DNA of 64,000 nt from Chryseobacterium lathyri (GTDB lineage Bacteria > Bacteroidota > Bacteroidia > Flavobacteriales > Weeksellaceae), in the NCBI RefSeq assembly GCF_003290185.1, contig NZ_QNFY01000010.1:1-64000 (forward strand), in the 5' to 3' direction. The notes under the pieces were generated by a model. That model searched no databases, had not been told where the DNA came from, and saw only the letters and a program-made list of their open reading frames with translations. Below, piece by piece: positions 1 to 7,287 of this stretch (positions are counted from its first letter, which is position 1; the number at the start of each line of letters is the position of its first letter). A program made the position numbers and the translations under genes.

Positions 1-1136
1 CGGGTGCTGAACAGAATACAGATTACTTAGATGGATTTCAATATAACAATCTGGAAACATTTGGTTCAACGGTTCCTACGGTTCCAACATTAAAGTTTGT
101 ACCGACACCAGAGGGTTATTTTGATTTTGAAAAAAATAAGTATATTTATAATTATATTGATCATTTAGGAAATGTAAGATTGAGCTACTTTAATAATGGT
201 ACGGGCCTGGAAGTAGTTGAAGAGAACAATTACTATCCATTTGGATTAAAGCATAGCAGCTATAACAGTTTACCTGGGAATTACAGTTACCAGTATAAGT
301 ACAATGGCAAGGAGCTTCAGGAGAGTGGGATGTATGATTATGGGGCAAGGTTCTATATGCCCGATATCGGTAGATGGGGTGTTGTAGATCCATTGGCGGA
401 AACTTCTCGTCGTTGGAGTACTTATACCTATGCATACAATAATCCAATAAGGTTTATTGACCCTGATGGAAGACAAGCAACGGATATATACAAAATGGAT
501 AAAAGTGGCAATCTTACATGGATGGCTGAATCTAAAACAGATGTGATTTATACTGAAAAGAATTTTGATAGTAGTGGAAATCTAAAGACTGAAAATGATG
601 GTGGATTTGAAGTTGGTGAAAAAGGCTTTATCAAAGAGAATACTCATCAATATTCAACAACTGGAGAGACATATTTGGACTTTAAAGGAGATGAAGCAAA
701 AGGTATGGATTATCTTAATCAAGTAGGCGATTGGATGAAGTCGGGAGAAGTAAATGTGGAATTTGGGATACAGACAGCTGAAGTAAATGGTAAAGATAAT
801 ACTGTTGTATATACATCTAATCAGCAAACGTCTACAAGTCCCGTTTATGAGGGAAGTAATGTTAAATTACAAGGACATTTGCATCCTGGGACATGGAGTC
901 CTGACCAAATTTCAGGTCCTTTAAACCCTAGTGGATTTCGGATGTCACAGTTTCCGTTTAAGGCGAATGGTTATACTTCTAAGGTTTTAAGTAAAAAGAA
1001 TAGTGGAGATAGAGTTTCTGCAGAAACTATGCCTAATGCAGTTAACTTTATTTATGCGCCAGCACACAATACAACCATTATATATAATAGCACACAAATA
1101 ATTAAAGCTTATGAAGGAAAATTTAAAAAAGATTAA
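1..1136 (+). CDS. RHS/YD-repeat polymorphic toxin, 3' part (5' end outside window)
   Basis: The frame is open from the first bases of the window, so this is the C-terminal part of a larger RHS protein and the 5' end lies upstream. The RHS core is plain: [53 protein letters not shown] and [13 protein letters not shown]. In this family the variable toxin tip begins just after the DPDG motif. Here the tip is about 215 residues and contains GHLHPGTWSPDQ. The HxHP motif recalls the JAB-like toxin domains found at RHS tips, but the remaining JAMM residues are not clear, so the toxic activity is unproven. The gene overlaps the next gene by 26 bp, as toxin and immunity pairs often do. Base composition is markedly AT-rich compared with the housekeeping genes to the right, typical of RHS tips. 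Export route is not visible here. Confidence 0.85.
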   Translation, partial: GAEQNTDYLDGFQYNNLETFGSTVPTVPTLKFVPTPEGYFDFEKNKYIYNYIDHLGNVRLSYFNNGTGLEVVEENNYYPFGLKHSSYNSLPGNYSYQYKYNGKELQESGMYDYGARFYMPDIGRWGVVDPLAETSRRWSTYTYAYNNPIRFIDPDGRQATDIYKMDKSGNLTWMAESKTDVIYTEKNFDSSGNLKTENDGGFEVGEKGFIKENTHQYSTTGETYLDFKGDEAKGMDYLNQVGDWMKSGEVNVEFGIQTAEVNGKDNTVVYTSNQQTSTSPVYEGSNVKLQGHLHPGTWSPDQISGPLNPSGFRMSQFPFKANGYTSKVLSKKNSGDRVSAETMPNAVNFIYAPAHNTTIIYNSTQIIKAYEGKFKKD

Positions 1137-1584
1137 ATTAGTTATCTTATTATATATTCTTTTATTGAATTTTGGATGTTCTGCTCAGACCCACCAAAAG
1201 AAGGAATTTTATAATTATGTAGAAAAAATAATTGCTGAAAAAGAGTTCGCTTTTTTTGAAATAAGCTTAATTAAAAAATGTAACAATCAATACCTGTTCG
1301 GTCTTGCAAAAATGAATTACAATGATAATCTCTCTAACAGAATTAAGACTTATCATTATAAAGGTTCTTTAATAATCTATGATTTGGGTGAAGAAAAAGA
1401 TAAGCAAATTATTAACTTTTTCGATTCTTTTTTTGAAAAGACAAATCAAGATATCTCTAATCTAAAGAAAGGTAGGCAATCAACAATTGATGAAAGAATA
1501 CTCTACTTCGTAGATAAAAAATTCATTCCAGATTTTAATAAAGCTCATATTTTTATGGAGAGCGACTGTAGTAAAAGCGAATAA
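1111..1584 (+). CDS. Small lipoprotein, candidate immunity protein for the RHS toxin
   Basis: This 157-residue protein starts with a lysine-rich N-terminus, a hydrophobic stretch and a lipobox-like LNFGC, so it is probably a lipoprotein anchored in the periplasm or outer membrane. The rest is Lys/Phe/Asn-rich and I do not recognise a family. The ATG lies 26 bp inside the end of the RHS gene in another frame, which implies translational coupling. Genes directly after an RHS toxin tip usually encode the cognate immunity protein, and that is the basis of this call. No homology supports it. A predicted membrane or periplasmic location would fit a toxin that acts in the envelope or is neutralised there. 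Confidence 0.55.
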   Translation: MKENLKKIKLVILLYILLLNFGCSAQTHQKKEFYNYVEKIIAEKEFAFFEISLIKKCNNQYLFGLAKMNYNDNLSNRIKTYHYKGSLIIYDLGEEKDKQIINFFDSFFEKTNQDISNLKKGRQSTIDERILYFVDKKFIPDFNKAHIFMESDCSKSE

Positions 1585-1604
1585 GGGATTTTTCTCGCTC
1601 CCCG

Positions 1605-1631
1605 CTGCGCAAAGTCTGTGACTTTGAGCAG
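1605..1631. repeat. Inverted repeat after the immunity gene
   Basis: Arms CTGCGCAAAGTC and GACTTTGAGCAG flank a TGT loop, with one G/A mismatch. The hairpin is GC-richer than its surroundings and is not followed by a T-run, so it does not look like a simple terminator. It lies between the first toxin/immunity pair and the next RHS fragment, where it could be a recombination scar or an RNA-stabilising hairpin. Confidence 0.45.
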
Positions 1632-1681
1632 ATAAAATAAACCACTGCAATTACATTGGTTTACAATAAAAAATTATTTAG

Positions 1682-1795
1682 AATGCAAGGCTAAGCTTTG
1701 GAAGAACCAGCGCAGGTGCTCTTGAAATTGTAGACAGCAACAATTATTATCCTTTCGGGATGAATCATTTGAAATCTGGTAACAGTTATATATGA
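1682..1795 (+). pseudogene. RHS core remnant
   Basis: In one frame this reads NARLSFGRTSAGALEIVDSN followed by NYYPFGMNHLKSGNSY and then a stop. It matches the part of the RHS core (NVRLSY...NNYYPFGLKH) seen near position 170-260. It has no start, no downstream GKELQ or DPDG segment and no toxin tip. It is therefore a scrap of a former RHS tip cassette displaced by recombination, and it now sits directly upstream of an orphan immunity-like gene. Confidence 0.7.
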
Positions 1796-1821
1796 CCAAC
1801 AACTAAATAAAGTATTAAGAG

Positions 1822-2370
1822 ATGAGAGTGATAAAAAATATAGCGAAAAAAAGTAAAATATTGTTTTTTTTAATATTTAGCTTTTTCTATTTCATTAAAG
1901 GTCAAGATCTAAAACTCTTTACTCCTATAATTATTAGCAATCTTTCAAATGGAATAGCTAATAATGAAAAAGTCAATAAAGTTGTTTTGGATTACTATAA
2001 TCCAGATCCTAATGAAATGAATATAAAGAATATAAATTTATTAAAATACAGTTCTGATGATGATACTGTTTACTTATTTGATACAGAACACAATAAATTT
2101 AAATTATTTTTAAATTTTAAAAATCCAGGGAAATTAACTTCTTCTGAAAATTTTTTAGGTGTATTTAGATATTTTAATTTGACTCAAAAATCTGAGAAAT
2201 GTTTTACAGTTTCCTCTGCTAGTGGAAATTATCCCAGTCATATTGAAAAAATAAGATCAATAGAAATACTTGAAAAAAGCAAAAAGTATATAATTTTAAA
2301 AGTTAACTATTCAGACATTTATGATTTTAACGGTTATGGCGTTTTAGTTTTACAAGATTATACTAAGTGA
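1822..2370 (+). CDS. Secreted protein, orphan immunity candidate (paralogue of 3272-3820)
   Basis: This 182-residue protein has an N-terminal signal peptide (basic start, long Phe/Leu/Ile stretch, likely cleavage near IKGQ). I know no named family. It is clearly homologous to the protein at 3272-3820, also 182 residues: both have a KGQ.L..F.PI start, NNEK.N, a DY motif, YPSH....I.SIEIL and LVL.DY near the end. Because the second copy directly follows and overlaps an RHS toxin tip, both are inferred to be immunity proteins. Here the toxin is gone and only an RHS core scrap precedes the gene, so this copy is an orphan that may still protect against a related toxin. A strong hairpin terminator follows. 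Confidence 0.6.
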   Translation: MRVIKNIAKKSKILFFLIFSFFYFIKGQDLKLFTPIIISNLSNGIANNEKVNKVVLDYYNPDPNEMNIKNINLLKYSSDDDTVYLFDTEHNKFKLFLNFKNPGKLTSSENFLGVFRYFNLTQKSEKCFTVSSASGNYPSHIEKIRSIEILEKSKKYIILKVNYSDIYDFNGYGVLVLQDYTK

Positions 2371-2408
2371 TTATCTATTGCCATGATTTGATCTGGCAGT
2401 TGTAATAA

Positions 2409-2440
2409 AATATAGCGTTGATTTTCAACGCTATATTTTT
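2409..2440 (+). terminator. Rho-independent terminator
   Basis: Stem ATATAGCGTTG / CAACGCTATAT with an ATTTT loop and a following T-run. It lies 38 bp after the stop of the orphan immunity-like gene. Confidence 0.75.
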
Positions 2441-2514
2441 AAAATTTAAAATGGATCATTAAAATGATATTTGGAGTTGGAAAGTATAAGAATTATAAGT
2501 AAAGAGGGAAGGAG

Positions 2515-3288
2515 TTGCAAGAGACGGGGATGTATGATTATGGGGCAAGGATGTATATGCCGGATTTGGGAAGATGGGGAGTGGTGGATCCATTAGCTGA
2601 GAAATCAAGAAGATGGTCGCCCTATACCTATGCTTATAACAATCATATCAGATTTATAGATCCAGATGGTAGGTCCAATAAGGATATTATTATCCTAACT
2701 GCAATGATTCTTTTAAAGCTTCTAAAGAAATACTCTATAAGACAGCAGAAGGTAAAAGAATTTGGGATAAACATGGGACTAGTAAAAACAGAAGATATTT
2801 ATATAAATTCTAAAAACTTTGGGACTAGTTCTTCCACTGTAGCAGAAGCAATTCATGATGTTAAATCTATGGGACTTGCAAAGGATGGTAAAGTATCAAT
2901 TCCTTCAGGGTATGTTAACTCTTCTGAATTTAATAATCTAGACATATCTAAATCAGGAGATAAAAAAGTTCATTTGGTTTCTTTAAATGAAAACTATTTT
3001 AAAGGAAATAATAGTGATTCAACATATAGCACAAAGCGAACAGATGATGCAGGTAATTCAAAAACAGTTGGATATAGCAATTATGATTTAGCAGAAGCAA
3101 TTTATCATGAAATCAAATCGCATATAGAAGATTCAACAGGAGGTGCTGACGGAGATCATATTAAATATGGAGCTGACGGTTTTAAACTTATAGTCCCACG
3201 TACACCAGGATCTCCTGCTGAAATGATTATGAATCAATTAATACAAGTTAGAGATGCAAAAAAAAACAAAAATGACAAGAAAAATTAA
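2515..3288 (+). CDS. Displaced RHS C-terminal tip (truncated rhs, orphan toxin)
   Basis: The frame begins inside the RHS core: a TAA at 2500-2502 is followed by [20 protein letters not shown] and [18 protein letters not shown], ending at [12 protein letters not shown]. It then continues into a toxin tip of about 200 residues unlike the one at 600-1136. The RHS body is absent, so this is an rhs-CT cassette displaced from the main gene. The TTG at 2515 is only the first possible start and expression is doubtful. The tip contains [18 protein letters not shown], an HExxxH pattern that could be a metal-binding active site, but I do not recognise the family. Its 3' end overlaps the next gene by 17 bp, keeping the toxin/immunity arrangement intact. 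Confidence 0.6.
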   Translation: MQETGMYDYGARMYMPDLGRWGVVDPLAEKSRRWSPYTYAYNNHIRFIDPDGRSNKDIIILTAMILLKLLKKYSIRQQKVKEFGINMGLVKTEDIYINSKNFGTSSSTVAEAIHDVKSMGLAKDGKVSIPSGYVNSSEFNNLDISKSGDKKVHLVSLNENYFKGNNSDSTYSTKRTDDAGNSKTVGYSNYDLAEAIYHEIKSHIEDSTGGADGDHIKYGADGFKLIVPRTPGSPAEMIMNQLIQVRDAKKNKNDKKN

Positions 3289-3820
3289 AATAGTATTTTT
3301 ATTTATCCTGTTATTATCTTTTACTAATAATATAGTAAAAGGGCAAATTTTAGAGTTTTACAACCCTATTCTTGTAACTTATAAATCAGGAATATTAAAT
3401 AATGAAAAGATTAACTTAGGAATATTTGATTATTTTAAGCAAGATACTTCTAAGATGAAATATGAATATTTAAAATATGATTCTGACAAAGAAAGTTTAT
3501 ACAAGTATGACAATGCAAGCAAAATTTTTCAAAGAATAATATGTTTGAAGGCTGAGAGTTTTAAATCGCAGGAAAAAATAAAATTAGGAATATTCGATGA
3601 ATTTAATTTAGTAAAAAAAGATTCTAAAAGCTTTATAGCTTCTTCACCGTATGGAAAATATCCTTCTCATCATAAAATAATTAATTCTATTGAGATACTT
3701 CAAAAAACAAAAAAAACATTAATATTAAAGATTAATTATCAAGATCAGTTTGAATGGAAATATTTTGGAATACTAGTTCTAACAGATTATAAGTATGAGA
3801 ATGTAGAAGATGATGAATAA
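3272..3820 (+). CDS. Secreted protein, candidate immunity protein of the displaced RHS tip
   Basis: The start was chosen at the ATG giving [15 protein letters not shown], because this begins a proper signal peptide (cleavage near VKGQ); an in-frame ATG 18 bp upstream only adds a lysine-rich extension. The mature protein is homologous along its length to the product of 1822-2370: shared NNEK.N, YLKYDSD-like segment, LG.F..FNL, YPSH....I.SIEIL and LVL.DY. Both are 182 residues long. It overlaps the end of the toxin tip by 17 bp, typical of an RHS toxin and its immunity gene. No conserved family or catalytic motif is visible, and the immunity role is inferred from position only. Confidence 0.6.
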   Translation: MTRKIKIVFLFILLLSFTNNIVKGQILEFYNPILVTYKSGILNNEKINLGIFDYFKQDTSKMKYEYLKYDSDKESLYKYDNASKIFQRIICLKAESFKSQEKIKLGIFDEFNLVKKDSKSFIASSPYGKYPSHHKIINSIEILQKTKKTLILKINYQDQFEWKYFGILVLTDYKYENVEDDE

Positions 3821-3838
3821 AATATAGAATTTAATTAA

Positions 3839-3866
3839 TAAGCCACTATCTAGTGGCTTTATTAAT
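3839..3866 (+). terminator. Rho-independent terminator
   Basis: Stem AAGCCACTA / TAGTGGCTT with a TC loop and a T-rich tail, 18 bp after the stop of the second immunity-like gene. Confidence 0.7.
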
Positions 3867-3938
3867 TATAAATACAATGGCAAGGAACTTCATGAGATTA
3901 GGATGTATATGCCCGATATTGGAAGATGGGGTGTATAA
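3867..3938 (+). pseudogene. RHS core micro-remnant with internal deletion
   Basis: In frame this reads YKYNGKELHEIRMYMPDIGR then WGV and a stop. It is the RHS core with the piece MYDYGAR deleted between GKELQE and MYMPDIGRW. The loss lies between two near-identical ATGTAT sequences in the intact core, which suggests slippage or short-repeat recombination. It marks the right-hand limit of the RHS cassette region. Confidence 0.7.
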
Positions 3939-4144
3939 CAATAGAGAATAATTACAATGGATTTTAGGAAAATAATTCAAGCAATATATTTAAAAAGGGG
4001 GTCATATTTATTATAAGCTATCTTTTTCAACTTTTTAAAGTTATTGATGATATTTAAATTGGAAATTATATTTTCATACAAAAAACAAATAATTTCAAAA
4101 AATAAATTACTTTAGTAGTTGGCTAATTTGAAAAAAACAATTTT

Positions 4145-6979
4145 ATGAAAAAATTTTATTCTACAATACTGCTGTTTCTTACTATTCTGGCATTTGGACA
4201 AATAACTTATACGGTTACACCCGCTGCTTTTGATGAGACGGATCAGATTATTTTAAGCATACCGGGAAATCAAATCGATGAAACTGCTTGGGGTGTTTCA
4301 AATAATGCCATTTATATCTGGTCCTGGTCTTTGGACACTAACTATCAGAACAGCCAGGACTGTCCTACAAACGGCAGCTGGAATAATTCTAATGAGCTGA
4401 ATAAGCTCACTTACAATTCAGGGACAGACACATATTCTCTAACCTTTACTCCTACTGCTTTTTATGGAAGAACGGGAATCGGAAGGTTCGGGTTTTTATT
4501 AAAAGATAAAACCGGAGCTCACCAAACCTCTCCCGATATATTTGTCAATGTAGGGATCTTAAATTTGAACTTAACCAATCCGGCTGCGAATAGTCTGACT
4601 ACAGTTCCGGCAGGAAATTCAGTCAATATTACGGCGTCCACCAATGTTGCCTCAACATTTCAGCTAAAAGCAAACGGAGCAGTAGTAAATTCTACTTCAA
4701 CTCCTTCACAGTCGTATAATTATAACTATACGGTGACTCAGGATGCCAATATGGAACTGATTGCAACAGCCAATTCAAATACTAAGAATGCTACATTCAT
4801 ATTGCAGGTCCCAAGAAATGTCATTTCTGAAGCAATTCCGGCTTGGATCAGACAGGGAATCAATTATAATCCTACAGATAATACAAAAGTAGGTCTCGCA
4901 CTTTATGCCCCTCATAAAAACTTTGTACATGTCATCGGAAGCTTTAATAACTGGACGGTGAATGACTCTTATTTAATGAAGCGGGATATTACAAATCCTG
5001 ATTTGTACTGGATAGAGCTGACCGGATTGACTCCACAACAGTTATATACTTTCCAGTACAGAACCAATGATCTGAGAAAAGTAGCGGATCCTTATTCACC
5101 TCAGATCTTATCTTCCTATGATGATCAGTGGATTTCAGCTGCCACCTATCCTAATTTACCTCCGTTTCCTGCAGGACAAAACTTTGAAGTATCTATGTTT
5201 AAAACCGGGCAGCCGCCTTACAACTGGCAGGTGACCAACTTTCAAAGACCTGCTAAAGAAAATCTAGTGGTTTATGAATTATTACTGAGGGATTTCACAC
5301 AGGAAAAAAACTGGCAGTCATTAATCAACAAGATATCTTATTTAAAGAATTTAAATATTAATGCTATAGAGCTTCTTCCTATTATGGAATTTGAAGGCAA
5401 TCTTTCATGGGGATACAATACTTCTTTCCATTATGCCCTGGACAAAGCTTACGGAACTTCTGAAAAATTTAAAGAATTTGTAGACCTGTGTCACCAGAAT
5501 GGGATAGCGGTTATTTTAGATATTGCATTTAATCACGCGACAGGACGTTCACCTTTGGCTAGACTGTGGAATATTGATCCGGATGGAGACGGTTTTGGTG
5601 ATATCGCTGCCAATAATCCTTATTTTAATCAGGTTCCGAAGCATTCCTATAATGTGTTTAATGATTTTAATCACTCAAGTCCTTCAACGCAGTATTATGT
5701 TGAAAGAAGTCTTCAGCAATGGCTGACTGAGTACCATATTGATGGATTCCGTTGGGATCTTACGAAAGGATTTACCCAGAACTGCTCTGAAAATGATGAA
5801 ACCTGTACCAATGCTTACCAGCAGGACAGAGTAGATATTATGAAAAATTATGCCGACAAACAGTGGGCTATAGACCCAAATTCCTATATGATATTTGAAC
5901 ATTTAGGAACCGATGCTGAAGAGCAGCAGTGGGCCAACTATAGAATTGCCGAAGGAAAAGGGGTAATGCTTTGGAATAAGCAGACTGAGCCTTACAACCA
6001 AAACACAATGGGCTATAAGGAAAACAGTAACTATGACAGAATGAACCACAGTCTTCACGGCTTTACCAATATGCATGCTGTAGGATACGGGGAAAGTCAC
6101 GATGAAGAAAGATTGATGTTTAAAAACCTTGCGTATGGTGCGGTTAATGGAAGTTACAACGTTACCAATCTGAACACTGCTCTTGAAAGAATGAAAACTT
6201 TCGGAGCAACATTCTTTACCATTCCAGGCCCGAAAATGATCTGGCAGTTTGGTGAATTGGGCTATGAATTCAGCATCAACCGATGTGCAGACGGTACAAT
6301 CAGCAGCGGATGCCGTACAGATGAAAAACCTGTTGCCTTTACTTTAGGATATGATACCAACGCCAACAGAAAAGCAGTGTATGATACCTGGGCTAAAATT
6401 ATCAATATCAGAAATACTTATCCGGTTTTCAAATCCAAAACATATACTGTAGAGTCTAACAATCTTACCAACGATCCTGAAGGGCTGATCACCAGAATTT
6501 ATGTATATGACAATTCAATAGCCGGAATGAAGAATGTGGTAGTTTTGGCGAATTATACCACTGCCGCTCAAAATGTTGTTCCTTACTTCCCTTATACAGG
6601 GCAGTGGCAGAACCTGATGGATAGCTCTGTTTCTAATATTGCTTCTACAACAGCTCCTATTACCTTACAACCGGGAGAGTTCAGGATTTTTGGGAATTAT
6701 GCAGGGGCACTGTCAGCATCTGATGTAAATGCTGCGAATAAACTCTCGCTTCAGATTGCAGATAATCCTGTGAAAAACGGTGTAGCAAAATTAATATATC
6801 ACAAAGCCAAAAACGGAGAGATTGTTATTTTTGATATGAGCGGTAAAAAAATAGATTCAATTAAATTGAATACCGAAAACGGAACTTATGAATTGAAAGC
6901 GAATTACCCGCCGGGAACCTATTTGGTTCACCTGCAGTCTGAAACAGGCACTGCCATTCAGAAGATGATTATTAAATAA
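4145..6979 (+). CDS. Secreted GH13 alpha-amylase family protein with T9SS sorting domain
   Basis: This 944-residue protein has a signal peptide (MKKFYSTILLFLTILAFGQ), N-terminal beta-sandwich material, and a CBM48/E-set type segment (HVIGSFNNW, about residues 260-300). A GH13 TIM barrel follows, with all four conserved regions: DIAFNH (D459, H464), GFRWD (nucleophile D538), IFEHLG (acid/base E585) and ESHDEE (D653). The last 75 residues (DNPVKNG...MSGKKI...YLVHLQ...QKMIIK) form a type A T9SS sorting domain, so the enzyme should cross the outer membrane by type IX secretion and be released or surface-bound. Expected substrate is starch, glycogen or a related alpha-glucan; exact bond specificity cannot be read. 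It is monocistronic and ends in a strong terminator. Confidence 0.9.
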   Translation: MKKFYSTILLFLTILAFGQITYTVTPAAFDETDQIILSIPGNQIDETAWGVSNNAIYIWSWSLDTNYQNSQDCPTNGSWNNSNELNKLTYNSGTDTYSLTFTPTAFYGRTGIGRFGFLLKDKTGAHQTSPDIFVNVGILNLNLTNPAANSLTTVPAGNSVNITASTNVASTFQLKANGAVVNSTSTPSQSYNYNYTVTQDANMELIATANSNTKNATFILQVPRNVISEAIPAWIRQGINYNPTDNTKVGLALYAPHKNFVHVIGSFNNWTVNDSYLMKRDITNPDLYWIELTGLTPQQLYTFQYRTNDLRKVADPYSPQILSSYDDQWISAATYPNLPPFPAGQNFEVSMFKTGQPPYNWQVTNFQRPAKENLVVYELLLRDFTQEKNWQSLINKISYLKNLNINAIELLPIMEFEGNLSWGYNTSFHYALDKAYGTSEKFKEFVDLCHQNGIAVILDIAFNHATGRSPLARLWNIDPDGDGFGDIAANNPYFNQVPKHSYNVFNDFNHSSPSTQYYVERSLQQWLTEYHIDGFRWDLTKGFTQNCSENDETCTNAYQQDRVDIMKNYADKQWAIDPNSYMIFEHLGTDAEEQQWANYRIAEGKGVMLWNKQTEPYNQNTMGYKENSNYDRMNHSLHGFTNMHAVGYGESHDEERLMFKNLAYGAVNGSYNVTNLNTALERMKTFGATFFTIPGPKMIWQFGELGYEFSINRCADGTISSGCRTDEKPVAFTLGYDTNANRKAVYDTWAKIINIRNTYPVFKSKTYTVESNNLTNDPEGLITRIYVYDNSIAGMKNVVVLANYTTAAQNVVPYFPYTGQWQNLMDSSVSNIASTTAPITLQPGEFRIFGNYAGALSASDVNAANKLSLQIADNPVKNGVAKLIYHKAKNGEIVIFDMSGKKIDSIKLNTENGTYELKANYPPGTYLVHLQSETGTAIQKMIIK

Positions 6980-7014
6980 CAAAAGAGGGACGATAAACAT
7001 CGTCCCTCTTTTTT
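6980..7014 (+). terminator. Rho-independent terminator
   Basis: Stem AAAGAGGGACGAT / ATCGTCCCTCTTT with an AAAC loop and a T-run, directly after the amylase stop codon. Confidence 0.9.
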
Positions 7015-7046
7015 ATAAAACACTACAGAATATATAAATCTAATTT

Positions 7047-7076
7047 TTGCCAATTAAAAATATTAGTCTACTTTTG
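7047..7076 (+). promoter_or_regulatory. Bacteroidota sigma-A promoter of the riboswitch transcript
   Basis: TTG at 7047-7049 and TACTTTTG at 7069-7076 match the Bacteroidota -33 TTG and -7 TAnnTTTG elements with a 19-bp spacer. The predicted transcription start, about 7 bp downstream, falls at the first base of riboswitch helix P1 (7084), which supports both calls. Confidence 0.75.
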
Positions 7077-7083
7077 CAGTAGA

Positions 7084-7188
7084 TTTATCAAGAAAGGTGG
7101 AGGGATTTGGCCCTATGAAACCTTAGCAACCTGCACGACTCTAAAAAGTGTAAAGGTGCTAATTCCAACCCAGTTTGGGGAAGATGAG
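7084..7188 (+). promoter_or_regulatory. SAM-I (S-box) riboswitch
   Basis: The RNA carries the S-box signature in order: TTTATCAAGAAAGGTGGAGG, GGCCCTATGAAACC, TTAGCAACC, then AAGGTGCTAATTCC and GATGAG. Helix P1 is UUUAUC (7084-7089) with GAUGAG (7183-7188), using two G-U pairs. The known class binds S-adenosylmethionine and shuts off methionine synthesis or uptake genes. The stretch 7189-7287 between the aptamer and the receptor gene should hold the expression platform. I see no clear terminator there, so control may be at translation initiation. Confidence 0.88.
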
Positions 7189-7287
7189 AAAAGTCAATAT
7201 TCTGACAACAATTCCATTTCTTGAAGTCTTTTATAGCTGCGGATGAGGTCCGTGGGGAATATTTATGATTAATTTACAAGGACAAAG

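Noticed and set aside
180-1136. A TTG at 180 as the start of the RHS protein
   Set aside because: The frame is open to the left edge and the residues before it (YLDGFQYNN and YNYIDHLGNVR) are typical RHS core, so the gene begins outside the window.
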